In this document: one piece after another, positions 1 through 7,644 of the stretch
How positions within the stretch are numbered: the stretch's first letter is position 1
How the letters are laid out: each line of letters begins with the position of its first letter
IMG/VR virus record: IMGVR_UViG_3300042542_004067
Location: 1 to 25,534 of that record
Length of the DNA: 25,534 bases
From: a virus
Direction: 5' to 3' (one strand)
Translations under genes and position numbers: made by a program
The notes under the pieces: generated by a model
What the model saw: only the letters and a program-made list of their open reading frames with translations
Databases searched by the model: none
What the model was told of the DNA's origin: nothing

Positions 1-595
1 TTGCAATATTGCTTTCATTGGTTGTTACGCGCCCAGCCAATGCGGTCACACTAGAAACATCTGCTTTATTGGTTTCTACTGCGCTTAAACGAGTATCAAG
101 CGCGGAATCTGCGTTACTTCTATCCGTGATTTCTTGTTGTAAATCTGTTTCTAAAGCACGAAGATCAACATCACTTACCAGATTATCAATTTGATTTTGT
201 AGATCGGTGATATCACCTTCTACGCTTGTAACTCTTGTATCTAGTGCATTTAAGCTAGATACATCTGCTTTATTTGTTTCTAAAGAAGTAACTCTTGTAT
301 CTAGCGCTTCGATTGCTTGGGTGGTTGGTACTATTGCGCTTGTGAAAGAATTTGTAAATCTAGTTTGTGTATAATACCAATTAGAACCCTCAGCAATATT
401 TGAAGTTGTGATGATTACATCCCCATTTCCATCAGGGGAAACTCCATTCACGCTATCAACAGTCCCCGCGCCAATCCCTCCAGGAATTTGGGATAATGGG
501 ATTTTACCATTTTCATCAAGTGTTGCTACACCCCCAGCAATCCCTTTATCACTAGTAGGAATCCCACCCCCTGTTTTTTGTGGTAGAGTAGCCAT
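1..595 (-). CDS. Tail-fibre-like protein, N-terminal part (runs off the window)
   Basis: Read on the minus strand from an ATG at 595, the frame stays open to the window edge (198 codons), so only the N-terminus is seen. It begins MATLPQKTGGG, continues with glycine-rich stretches such as GVATLDENGKIPLSQIPGG and VNGVSPDGNGDV, and then becomes a heptad-like region. The phrase LDTR(V/L)..(L/V)ETNKADVSS occurs twice, and LDTRVTSVEGDI is a further partial copy. The N-terminal pattern (GVA.LD..GKIP..QIP) and the coiled-coil ALDTRV/ETNKADV repeats are typical of phage tail fibres and baseplate spikes, which are trimeric. A good ribosome binding site (AAAGAGG) precedes the ATG. The start lies two bases downstream of the stop of the 597-908 gene, so the two are probably translationally coupled. 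The receptor-binding C-terminus is outside the window, so host range cannot be inferred. Confidence 0.8.
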   Translation of the reverse strand, partial: MATLPQKTGGGIPTSDKGIAGGVATLDENGKIPLSQIPGGIGAGTVDSVNGVSPDGNGDVIITTSNIAEGSNWYYTQTRFTNSFTSAIVPTTQAIEALDTRVTSLETNKADVSSLNALDTRVTSVEGDITDLQNQIDNLVSDVDLRALETDLQQEITDRSNADSALDTRLSAVETNKADVSSVTALAGRVTTNESNIA

Positions 596-596
596 A

Positions 597-908
597 TTAA
601 ATACCTCTTTCCCAACAGGTTAAAGTAACGGTTACACTATCTAAAGCATCGTTCAAAATTACTTTGACCGCTTCAAATAAAGGTGCATCTTTACCAGCGA
701 TCATTACAGTATCAATCTCAGTTGCCCCGCTTACATGGGTCTTAAATTCAGTTTCACCAGGTAATAGGATAAGAACATCAAAAGTTGCCCCAGCCAATGG
801 GGAACAGCTTATTTGAACATTCATTGGGTACGCTGCATAATCTTGTTTTGTAGTCGCCCAGTTAAAAACTGCTTCTGTACTACTCATGATTTTAAAAGTC
901 TTGTACAT
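597..908 (-). CDS. Small protein of unknown function, probably virion-associated
   Basis: A 103-residue reading frame between terL and the tail-fibre-like gene on the same strand. The start at 908 is preceded by AAAGGAGA at good spacing; an internal Met at codon 8 (MSSTEAV) is possible but has no better site. The sequence is beta-rich in appearance (NVQISCSPLAGATFDVLILL, DSVTVTLTCWERGI), has no predicted membrane span, and has no motif I recognise. Its position directly before a fibre gene suggests a small structural or fibre-connector protein, but that is inference from context only. Confidence 0.75.
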   Translation of the reverse strand: MYKTFKIMSSTEAVFNWATTKQDYAAYPMNVQISCSPLAGATFDVLILLPGETEFKTHVSGATEIDTVMIAGKDAPLFEAVKVILNDALDSVTVTLTCWERGI

Positions 909-969
909 AGTATTATTTCTCCTTTGACGCTATGATAATATATTTAACATTTTTTAAATAGTTATTATG

Positions 970-2682
970 TTATTCTTCGTTAGTATCATCGTAATCAACG
1001 CCCCAAGAAGCTAAAACATCCCTTAAATCCCTATTAACGCTATCCCCTTGATCTTCGTTTTCTAAGCGTTTAATCTCTTCTTCGCTACCATATTCCCTAT
1101 TTCCGAATGCAATTCTATGACTAAATCTTTGTTCCCTTAGTACACAATGCGCAATCCAAAGACTCATGACTGTATCATCATGTTTCTCTCTTCCCAGCCC
1201 CCAAAGTTCATTGATTAATGGGGTTGTAATTTCATTATCTCTATTTGTAGCGCTTGGGATAATAACCTTTCTATTTTCAAAGAGCACTGATAAGCTTGGC
1301 ACTCCTTCCCATGGACTAGCTTTTTTTGCGCCAGTGGTTAAATGGGGTCTCAAAGGTAGATCGGTACTTGTTTGTAAACCTACAAAATGGATTTCACCGA
1401 ACGCGTTTCTTTCCACGGCTACCGCGTAAACCTTGCCTTTGAACTTTGAGTATTCAGATAAAACAGATTGTCGTAATTCGGTAGGTGATAGCCCTCGTTT
1501 TCTAAACAAGCCTAGAAGATAATGATCCCCTGTTGATCTATCCCTTGCCCAAGTAGTCCCCACCGTGAAATCTGTATCCTTGGCTTCCGCTTGTGTGATA
1601 CTCTGCACTAGTGAAAAATCCCAACCTTGTACAATATCCAGATCATCAATTGGTGGAATTTCATATAAACTTAGATTCTTGCCCCTTTGTTTCGCATACT
1701 CTAGCCATTCCCATTTAAACGCGGCCGCGCTATCATCTTGTACTTGATTCAAAAATTCCCTAGAAAATATTTGTTCGCCCATTGTTCGGCGCTCTTTTAC
1801 TAAATAGGTGAATGGTCGTTCTTCTGGCCATAGTACCTTCGCTTCTCCCTTGACTTCAACACCCGTAATCATCTCTTTACCTTCGATCACTTCTAGCTTG
1901 AAACTATATGATTCAGGCCATTGAGAAATTGCGGGGTTTTGAATCACCGTCCATGTAGGATCTACGATTAAATGCCCGTATAGATCATCGTGGTGCTTCC
2001 TAGTACCAATCACAATCATGATACCACCCCTAGAAAGCATAGGTTGAACGGTACCTTTAAACCAGCGCCTAGTTTTCTCTCTTCCAGCTGCTGAATAAGT
2101 TGTTTTATCATCCTCTAGATCGTCCGCCAAGATAATATCAAAGTGAGCACCAGTTATCGCACCCCCAGAACCAATCGCCTGTAATGTAGCGTCTACGCTG
2201 TGCTTCGTTCTTTGTACATATAATTGATTTTGGGTCCAGGATTCATCACCACCTTCAAAAGGTAAACAACCCTGAGAAGGATCACTCGCCCAATCTTCCA
2301 CGATACGCGGACTTTTTAGCAATTCTTTCACTCTTCGCATTCTTCGTTCTGCCTGTGCTGAACTTGCACAAATCCATAAGATACGGATATTTCTATCAAG
2401 ACAAATAGCGCGTAAAGCGTAGGTAACGCCAACTTCTGTTTTTCCATGATCACGCGGTGCAAGAACCAGTAAGCGCCCCTTATCCCCTTGATCTTGTGAT
2501 ATCTTTCGCACCTTATCAAATGTTTTCAACCATTTTTCTCTATGGGTCGCATAACGCATACCACAATAGTAAACATCGAAAAATAGGGGACTATGTAAAG
2601 CTAATAGTCGTCTATCTTCAGGCGTTGCGGGTAAGATCATTTTACTTGTTTGATTTGTTTGATTTGTTTGATTTGACAACAT
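970..2682 (-). CDS. terL: Terminase large subunit (packaging ATPase and nuclease)
   Basis: The DNA-packaging motor that docks on the portal and cuts the genome concatemer. From the chosen ATG at 2682 (570 residues) the ATPase domain shows Walker A APRDHGKTE near residue 75, Walker B IILADDLED near 183 and the coupling motif VIGTRKHHDD near 224. The C-terminal RNase H-like nuclease is marked by GWDFS (Asp about 355), TDFT, VERNAFGE and HDDTVM near 501. I chose ATG 2682 because it follows AAGGG at usual spacing; an in-frame TTG at 2703 would add seven residues. The N-terminus carries a 9-bp tandem repeat coding NQTNQTNQT. The small subunit is not next to it: the best terS candidate is about 9 kb away on the other strand. 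The gene is divergent from the lysozyme gene and is followed by two probable structural genes. Confidence 0.95.
   Translation of the reverse strand: MLSNQTNQTNQTSKMILPATPEDRRLLALHSPLFFDVYYCGMRYATHREKWLKTFDKVRKISQDQGDKGRLLVLAPRDHGKTEVGVTYALRAICLDRNIRILWICASSAQAERRMRRVKELLKSPRIVEDWASDPSQGCLPFEGGDESWTQNQLYVQRTKHSVDATLQAIGSGGAITGAHFDIILADDLEDDKTTYSAAGREKTRRWFKGTVQPMLSRGGIMIVIGTRKHHDDLYGHLIVDPTWTVIQNPAISQWPESYSFKLEVIEGKEMITGVEVKGEAKVLWPEERPFTYLVKERRTMGEQIFSREFLNQVQDDSAAAFKWEWLEYAKQRGKNLSLYEIPPIDDLDIVQGWDFSLVQSITQAEAKDTDFTVGTTWARDRSTGDHYLLGLFRKRGLSPTELRQSVLSEYSKFKGKVYAVAVERNAFGEIHFVGLQTSTDLPLRPHLTTGAKKASPWEGVPSLSVLFENRKVIIPSATNRDNEITTPLINELWGLGREKHDDTVMSLWIAHCVLREQRFSHRIAFGNREYGSEEEIKRLENEDQGDSVNRDLRDVLASWGVDYDDTNEE
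2646..2672. repeat. 9-bp tandem repeat, three units, in the terL 5' end
   Basis: TTGTTTGAT occurs three times head to tail (plus-strand view) and a partial fourth unit follows. On the minus strand it encodes repeated Asn-Gln-Thr just after the terL start. The unit is a multiple of three, so copy-number change would alter length without shifting frame. It sits next to the TTGACA of the divergent promoter. Confidence 0.8.
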
Positions 2683-2700
2683 AATTAAAACCCTTAAACT
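2673..2700 (+). promoter_or_regulatory. Candidate promoter for the lysozyme-clamp genes
   Basis: TTGACA at 2673-2678, a 16-bp spacer and TAAACT at 2695-2700, which puts a transcript start about 20 bases before the ATG at 2727. It lies inside the first codons of the divergent terL gene. Called by eye from the sigma70 consensus. Confidence 0.45.
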
Positions 2701-2726
2701 CAATTACTTTTTACATCGGAGTAATC

Positions 2727-3206
2727 ATGATTTGTTACTTTTTAGTCTTATCCCTCTTTTCATCTTCGGATTCAATGGGATATACAAAAAAACTCGCACA
2801 AAGCACAGAATCCAGAATTGAAACCTGTTTATTGGTACATGAAGAGGCCCGCCGTCAAGAAGTCGATATTCTTCTTGCTTTGTCTATTGCATTCCATGAA
2901 TCCAAGTTTGAAAAAGATGCTATTGCTTCAGATGGTAAAGGTTTTGGAGCAATGCAAGCCACCCCTCGTTTATGGTGTGATAACAAGAAAAAAGAAAATT
3001 GTGATCTCATTAAAGCGGGTGTTACTGCTCTTAAACAATACCTAGTCATTCATGATTACAATGAAGCAAAAGCCGTTGAATCCTACGCGGGTAAAGGCAA
3101 AAAAGCTAAACAGTATTCAAAAAAGATCCTAAAACTAAAAAACAAAGCAACCATTATCATGGAGTCTATAAAGCATGAAACTATTGTTATCTTTAAAACA
3201 GAGTAA
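2727..3206 (+). CDS. Lysozyme-like lytic transglycosylase (SLT fold), probable endolysin
   Basis: A 159-residue protein with a hydrophobic N-terminus (MICYFLVLSLF), which looks like a signal peptide or signal-anchor, then an SLT-type domain: ALSIAFHESKFEKDAIASDG with probable catalytic Glu58, then GKGFGAMQATP, the usual G..G.MQ pattern of goose-type and Slt lysozymes, and later AVESYAGKGKKAKQY matching the family's YN.G tail. Two cysteines (about 84 and 92) could form a disulphide, which fits export. It probably cleaves peptidoglycan, either at lysis or, if virion-borne, at DNA entry. GGAG lies just upstream of the ATG. Its last 32 bases overlap the start of the clamp gene, so the two are co-transcribed. 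The short C-terminus past the domain (about 20 residues) is charged. Confidence 0.8.
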   Translation: MICYFLVLSLFSSSDSMGYTKKLAQSTESRIETCLLVHEEARRQEVDILLALSIAFHESKFEKDAIASDGKGFGAMQATPRLWCDNKKKENCDLIKAGVTALKQYLVIHDYNEAKAVESYAGKGKKAKQYSKKILKLKNKATIIMESIKHETIVIFKTE

Positions 3207-4260
3207 ACAAGCGCTTAAGAATCTTGTCAACATCGCTAAAACCACTAAACAACCAGATTACTTAAGTTTTGTACTCATTGAAGCAAAAGATGGGGTTATC
3301 ACCGCCAAGGCAACCAATTTACAAGCTTCTACAATCGAACTTTTGACCGGTGAAATTGAGCAAGAAGGATCATCATTACTTGAGTCTTCGTTCTTAGCTA
3401 AAATCGCATCACTAGACATCGATTTAATTGATATCTTTGTTGATGAAATTACACTACACGCGGAAGCAAAAGCAAAAAAGATCAAATTGATTCCCAAGGT
3501 TCTCAACCCAGATTTATACCCAAGCATTACCGCGGAAAATGGGGACTTTGTTAATGTATCTCTTGAAGATACTCAAGACTTGATCAAGATGATTAATGTT
3601 TGTACACCCAGCATTAGCACCGAAGAAGCAAGACCCAAATTAACAGGATTACTATTTGAAGCGGATAAGTATAGAGAGAATAGCCTTACGCTAGTTTCTA
3701 CTGATGGTCATCGTTTAACCCGTGTATTTACAGACATCAAAATTAATTTTGTTAGTGCACTAGTACCAAGAACCAGCTTATCAATGCTTATTAGCTTCTT
3801 GGCTTCTTCTGAATCCCTTGAAATGGGTATCTCAAAAGGCAATTTGATCTTAGTGGATAATAAAAAACGATTTCTTTTGATTCGCTTGATTGATGAAACT
3901 TTCCCAGAATACCACGCAATTATCCCAAAGAGAGATAATAAACTAAGACTTAAATTCTCAGAAGATATCAAGGATGCGTTTAAAACTGCTTCAAAGTTTT
4001 TAACTGATGATAAAGCAATCCATATTAAAGGGGATACAAAAGCAAATAGATTTAAGCTAGAAATCGATCAAGCTTTTGAGTTTTCCGAACTTTTAGATAG
4101 TGATGAAATCGATTACAAATCTTCTTTTAAATATGATTACCTATCTCTAGCCTTGGATAGCACGGATCTATTTTTTCATGATTATAGTGAAACAACCCCG
4201 CTTCTTTGTGAGTCGGATGATGCTAAAATAACTCAAATTGTTATGGCCAGAAGAAGATAA
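3175..4260 (+). CDS. dnaN: DNA polymerase III beta-type sliding clamp
   Basis: A 361-residue homologue of the bacterial processivity clamp, near the usual length of about 366. Family marks are RPKLTGLLFE (residues 153-162), STDGHRL (175-181), FPEYHAIIP (243-251, the FP.Y...IP motif of domain 3) and a C-terminus QIVMARRR in place of the usual ...MPMR. The three clamp domains therefore appear complete. Such a ring would hold a DNA polymerase, host or phage, on the template; the changed C-terminus and binding pocket may favour phage partners. A GGAG site lies inside the 3' end of the lysozyme gene, which overlaps by 32 bases. Most phages that encode clamps use T4 gp45-like versions, so a bacterial-type DnaN in a phage is less usual. 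No polymerase gene is seen in the window. Confidence 0.93.
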   Translation: MKLLLSLKQSKQALKNLVNIAKTTKQPDYLSFVLIEAKDGVITAKATNLQASTIELLTGEIEQEGSSLLESSFLAKIASLDIDLIDIFVDEITLHAEAKAKKIKLIPKVLNPDLYPSITAENGDFVNVSLEDTQDLIKMINVCTPSISTEEARPKLTGLLFEADKYRENSLTLVSTDGHRLTRVFTDIKINFVSALVPRTSLSMLISFLASSESLEMGISKGNLILVDNKKRFLLIRLIDETFPEYHAIIPKRDNKLRLKFSEDIKDAFKTASKFLTDDKAIHIKGDTKANRFKLEIDQAFEFSELLDSDEIDYKSSFKYDYLSLALDSTDLFFHDYSETTPLLCESDDAKITQIVMARRR

Positions 4261-4261
4261 G

Positions 4262-4312
4262 TAAAATAATTTTGTAAAAATATTTGACACAACACAAAAC
4301 ATATATTAATCT
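4262..4312 (+). promoter_or_regulatory. Strong promoter with A/T-rich upstream element (copy A of a shared motif)
   Basis: TTGACA at 4284-4289, a 17-bp spacer and TAATCT at 4307-4312, 37 bases before the ATG at 4349. The A/T-rich stretch 4262-4289 is identical over 28 bases to the reverse complement of 18918-18945, and the core TGTAAAAATA.TTGACA recurs at 10380-10396 (minus). The shared A-tract upstream of the -35 looks like an UP element. Confidence 0.7.
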
Positions 4313-4348
4313 TGGTACACCGTCCACCCTTTTTAAAGGAAAACCAAG

Positions 4349-4933
4349 ATGCTAAATGCACAAGATATTCAAGCATTCTTCGATGAAGATACACGCTTTG
4401 AAGTAGAAGTAGCGCAAGTAAGCGCCTGTATGATTCAAGTTTCTTATAAGTCAAGTAAAATCGTACTCATGAATGACAAAAAAGAACAAGAAACCACCAT
4501 TTCAACCACCATTTTACAAGATTCAGAACCAGCGTTAGGCTGTCCTGTACTTGTGCCCGTGTATAGAACAGATTCAGAAGAAGAGCAAAGAATTTTAAAT
4601 TATCTTTTTGATCTTGTTTCTATTCAAGCGGTGATCGAAGAAGCACAAGAATATGATATGGATGTCAAAGCAATATATGTTTCTTTACACCTATGTGAAT
4701 ATAAAATCATCTTTGAACCCGTGACTGAAATGGTATGTTATCATAATGGGATCGATTTTGACTATAAAGACAAAGAAACCCAGTATATGGTTATCAAGAA
4801 ATTAGGCGAAGAAGCCAAGTTTCAAGAATTTGAACATCATAAATTCAACGGTCAAAGAATCATTTACAAAGATGGCTGCTATTCCCCATTACTGAGCTTT
4901 GTTCAAGTAAATATTTTCAGTGAAGCAAATTAA
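4349..4933 (+). CDS. Unknown acidic protein, 194 residues
   Basis: I do not recognise this protein. It has a clear ribosome binding site (AAAGGA) and its own strong promoter just upstream. It is acidic, soluble in appearance, without membrane spans, and has six scattered cysteines, but no pattern I would call a zinc finger. The region from about 91 to 125 (RILNYLFDLVSIQAVIEE...) looks alpha-helical; the C-terminal third has alternating aromatic and polar residues (YKIIFEPVTEMVCYHNGIDF). A solitary strong promoter of the type shared with two other orphan loci suggests an early gene, perhaps acting on the host; that is inference. It is followed after 23 bases by the 4957 gene. Confidence 0.75.
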   Translation: MLNAQDIQAFFDEDTRFEVEVAQVSACMIQVSYKSSKIVLMNDKKEQETTISTTILQDSEPALGCPVLVPVYRTDSEEEQRILNYLFDLVSIQAVIEEAQEYDMDVKAIYVSLHLCEYKIIFEPVTEMVCYHNGIDFDYKDKETQYMVIKKLGEEAKFQEFEHHKFNGQRIIYKDGCYSPLLSFVQVNIFSEAN

Positions 4934-4956
4934 CCAAAACCAGAAAAGGAAATAAA

Positions 4957-5190
4957 ATGATAGAAGTAAACATCCACAAAAAAAACCTTGTGTGTTACAT
5001 CCCATACATTAAAGCGGTGAAACGCGTAACACGCAAGAAAAGAATAATCTTAGAGTGCTGTATTGATGGTCGTGTTGTAACTTGCTACACATCTGGAACA
5101 TTTGATAGCGTTGAACAATTTGAAACTTTATTTCATGCTGCTATCGAATCTTTTTATTCAGAATCGGAATCAGAATCAGAAGAAGAATAA
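4957..5190 (+). CDS. Small unknown protein with basic body and acidic tail
   Basis: A 77-residue frame preceded by AAAAGGAAATAAA, a good ribosome binding site, and lying 23 bases after the 4349 gene, so probably in the same transcript. The first half is basic (VKRVTRKKRIILECC), the C-terminus is a run of Ser-Glu pairs ending SESESESEEE. The beta-like core with a charged tail does not match a family I know. Its stop is 6 bases from the convergent nrdJ stop. Confidence 0.7.
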   Translation: MIEVNIHKKNLVCYIPYIKAVKRVTRKKRIILECCIDGRVVTCYTSGTFDSVEQFETLFHAAIESFYSESESESEEE

Positions 5191-5196
5191 TATTAT

Positions 5197-7581
5197 CTAA
5201 ATTAAACAGGCGCCGCCGGCGCACGCCACTTCTTGGATACCTTCTGTTTCATCGTGATCTTCAATAATAGAATCAAAGTCAAATTTTAATCGTTTAGTAT
5301 GTAGCTTTTGCCAAAGTGTATACATTGCATATTTAGCTTCCCAATCCGCATGAACACTTTTCATAGATTCTAAGTAATCATGTTCTGCATCACCAAGATC
5401 ATTTTTTTGCATTTCTAAATTATGCTTAATGAAGTCTTGGTATACTGCATCGATCATCTCGCACTCAGCTTCAAGTAAATCTTTATCTTCTATGCGCTTC
5501 CCAGCTTCCTCAAGTAATGAAGTTACTTCTTTTAGCTTGGCAAGTCTTTCATCATTGTAAGCGCTTTTAATTTGTCTTTGTGCTTCTTTGTACTCGCGTT
5601 CTATTTGGGTTTTTGCAACATTATAAACTTCGTTGATTTGATCCAGCTCATACACGCGTTGAAATGGCGCTTGGATATAATCATAATCGCCTGTTGCGCT
5701 TAAGAAACTAAGTCCACAAAAAGTACCTTGATTCTCATATAGGTATTTGCTTACTTCCCCCCATTCGGTAACTTTTACGGTAGTGGTATTGCTGACATTA
5801 TGCACCGCTTTTTCTACGCTAGTAGGTCTAGAAGTCCCATATTTAACCCATGTAGTTTGAATCATTTTTACCAGATTCAAGAAGTCAATCGCTGATGCGT
5901 CCTCTTTGAATAAAGATACTGAGTCGCATTCAATCGCAAAAGATACAACTTCATCGGTTTTTGTGGGACTCCAGGCGCTTAATTCCACCGCTTCCGGAAG
6001 CGCTTTTTTATATGCTTGGACAATTGGCGAACTTGCATCAACCTGATTTCTTCTTATATACTTTTGCGCATGTTCCAAGTGAACACCACTTGCACAACCA
6101 AGGACAAGCGAAGCCGTGCCAGATGGTTTTACGCAAGTGATTCTAGATGCAGCGTTGACCCCAATTGTTGGCGCAAAAGTCCTATTGATTAAACAAGCGT
6201 GTTTAGCTAGATCGCTCAAAGTAGACTCTACTAGATCCTTTTGTTCTTTGTGTGCTTTGAAAAATATGGAATTAGCTAAACCAGTTAACGAAACGCCTAG
6301 TAAAGCTTCTCTTTCAAGTATTTTCTTTGATACATCGCCTAAATAAGTGGATTCCGTATATCCCGCCTGAATGGTTCCCAACTTCGTGGCTAATCGTACA
6401 CAAGTAAACATCTCTTTGATTGTTTGGGGTTCAAAGTCTTTAAATTGACTTGCATTCACTTCTGTTAAATTGCACGCTTGCCAACCAGATTCAAACTTGT
6501 ATCCCATAGCTTCATATTTGCTTCGATTACTCCTATCCAATAGATCAAGTGAATACTCTTTGCATACTTCGCCATCCTTGGTTACCAAGATAGGACACAT
6601 ACTTATTTCAACACACGGATTGAAACAGAACTCAAGCGAATCAGTGAAAATAAACCCTGGTTCTCCCCATTGCCTTGTACTCTCCATAATCGCATTAAAT
6701 TGATCTTCTGTTACACTATGGCGGGGTACAGCTATAGAAATATTAGCCCTGGCGCGTTGGCCGTCAGTTTGAAACCAAGTATTTGTTTTAGATTTCAACA
6801 TTTCTTCATCATCCATAGAGAACAGAGCAAGTAAAGCAGCCCTACGAACTCCCCCGCTTCTTACACAATCGGCGGCATGGCAAACAATATCTAAACAATC
6901 GATAGGTTTTAATTGTTTCCCTGCGCGCTTTAAAAATACTTCTTCGATTCTTTGAAGCGCTTTTTTCAATGCAAAAGGACCAGGCGCTTTCCCGCCGTGT
7001 CTTAATGCACTTCCATTTTTGCGAATCCTTGAGTATGAGAATTGGGGGTACTCTTCACTTAGACCAAAGAAGAAATTTACAAGAGCATTCAACGCGTCCG
7101 CCCAGCCTTCAATAGAATCTTCAATCACAAAAGTTTTATATTTAGCTTGAAGTACTTGGTTCATATCGATCACTGCGGGCAAACAAGAAACGTGCTGCTT
7201 TTGGATAGAAAAACCTACACCGCTCCCACAAAGTAACAACCACAATGATTCACTAAAAAAGCGTGGACGATCACAATAAGAAGAAGTGCAATTGTAGATT
7301 CTCCAATGCTTTTCAAGGATAGCATCCCCGCCAAATTGTAACGCGCGTTGACTACCTAGAATCTTTTTATCTTTGATCGCATGTTCAATATCTGAAATAT
7401 CTTGCTTTAATTCATTGGTCATATATGGCAAGTAAAACGCTTTATGGGTGCTCATCATACGCTCAACTGCTTCCCCCCAGTTTTCACGGCGTTTCTTGTC
7501 TTTTAGGTATCTTGCATAAGTTTGTTTAAAAGTAAATTCAGAGCAAAGTTCTCTTTGATGGTCTTGAATAATGGAACTCAT
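5197..7581 (-). CDS. nrdJ: Adenosylcobalamin-dependent (class II, monomeric) ribonucleotide reductase
   Basis: Reduces ribonucleotides, probably triphosphates, to deoxyribonucleotides with a B12-derived thiyl radical and no oxygen need. The N-terminus (FKQTYARYLKDKKRRENWGE) matches Lactobacillus-type RTPR. Key residues visible: a YNCTS cysteine (97, one of the redox pair), NPCVE at 321-325 with the radical Cys323 and Glu325, ACNLTEVN with Cys370 (second redox partner), KPSGTASL at 485 and a C-terminal CAGGAC pair that recycles the active site. At 794 residues it is longer than the roughly 740-residue prototype: about 45 residues separate Cys323 from Cys370, and a charged helical, probably coiled-coil segment (about 650-750) precedes the C-terminal cysteine pair. 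It is the last gene of the minus-strand operon, or has its own promoter at 7611-7640. Start ATG 7581 follows AAGGA. Confidence 0.95.
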   Translation of the reverse strand: MSSIIQDHQRELCSEFTFKQTYARYLKDKKRRENWGEAVERMMSTHKAFYLPYMTNELKQDISDIEHAIKDKKILGSQRALQFGGDAILEKHWRIYNCTSSYCDRPRFFSESLWLLLCGSGVGFSIQKQHVSCLPAVIDMNQVLQAKYKTFVIEDSIEGWADALNALVNFFFGLSEEYPQFSYSRIRKNGSALRHGGKAPGPFALKKALQRIEEVFLKRAGKQLKPIDCLDIVCHAADCVRSGGVRRAALLALFSMDDEEMLKSKTNTWFQTDGQRARANISIAVPRHSVTEDQFNAIMESTRQWGEPGFIFTDSLEFCFNPCVEISMCPILVTKDGEVCKEYSLDLLDRSNRSKYEAMGYKFESGWQACNLTEVNASQFKDFEPQTIKEMFTCVRLATKLGTIQAGYTESTYLGDVSKKILEREALLGVSLTGLANSIFFKAHKEQKDLVESTLSDLAKHACLINRTFAPTIGVNAASRITCVKPSGTASLVLGCASGVHLEHAQKYIRRNQVDASSPIVQAYKKALPEAVELSAWSPTKTDEVVSFAIECDSVSLFKEDASAIDFLNLVKMIQTTWVKYGTSRPTSVEKAVHNVSNTTTVKVTEWGEVSKYLYENQGTFCGLSFLSATGDYDYIQAPFQRVYELDQINEVYNVAKTQIEREYKEAQRQIKSAYNDERLAKLKEVTSLLEEAGKRIEDKDLLEAECEMIDAVYQDFIKHNLEMQKNDLGDAEHDYLESMKSVHADWEAKYAMYTLWQKLHTKRLKFDFDSIIEDHDETEGIQEVACAGGACLI
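5210..5222. repeat. GC-rich palindrome at the end of nrdJ
   Basis: GCGCC-GCC-GGCGC is a perfect 5-bp inverted repeat inside the codons for the C-terminal CAGGAC of nrdJ. On the minus strand it is followed by a T-rich but broken tract. It may slow transcription between the convergent genes, but codon constraint explains it as well and I do not call it a terminator. Confidence 0.4.
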
Positions 7582-7584
7582 AGT

Positions 7585-7609
7585 ACAATCCTTTTTGAGT
7601 GTGGATTGT
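7585..7609 (-). promoter_or_regulatory. Hairpin holding the nrdJ Shine-Dalgarno sequence
   Basis: In the nrdJ leader, ACAATCC pairs perfectly with GGATTGT seven bases long across an 11-base loop (plus strand 7603-7609 and 7585-7591). The 3' arm contains the GGA of the ribosome binding site just before the ATG at 7581, so folding would hide it. It is far too short to be a cobalamin riboswitch. Confidence 0.45.
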
Positions 7610-7610
7610 C

Positions 7611-7640
7611 AATATATGCTTTTTAAAATACCTAGTGCAA
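7611..7640 (-). promoter_or_regulatory. Candidate promoter for nrdJ
   Basis: On the minus strand TTGCAC (7640-7635), an 18-bp spacer and TATATT (7616-7611) lie about 30 bases before the nrdJ ATG. A moderate match to sigma70; transcription from the upstream operon is an alternative source. Confidence 0.35.
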
Positions 7641-7644
7641 ATTT

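Noticed and set aside
5208-5224. Terminator at the GC-rich palindrome
   Set aside because: The hairpin encodes the needed CAGGAC end of NrdJ, and no uninterrupted T run follows on either strand.
7582-7644. Cobalamin riboswitch before the B12-dependent reductase
   Set aside because: The leader is only about 60 bases and lacks room for the aptamer.
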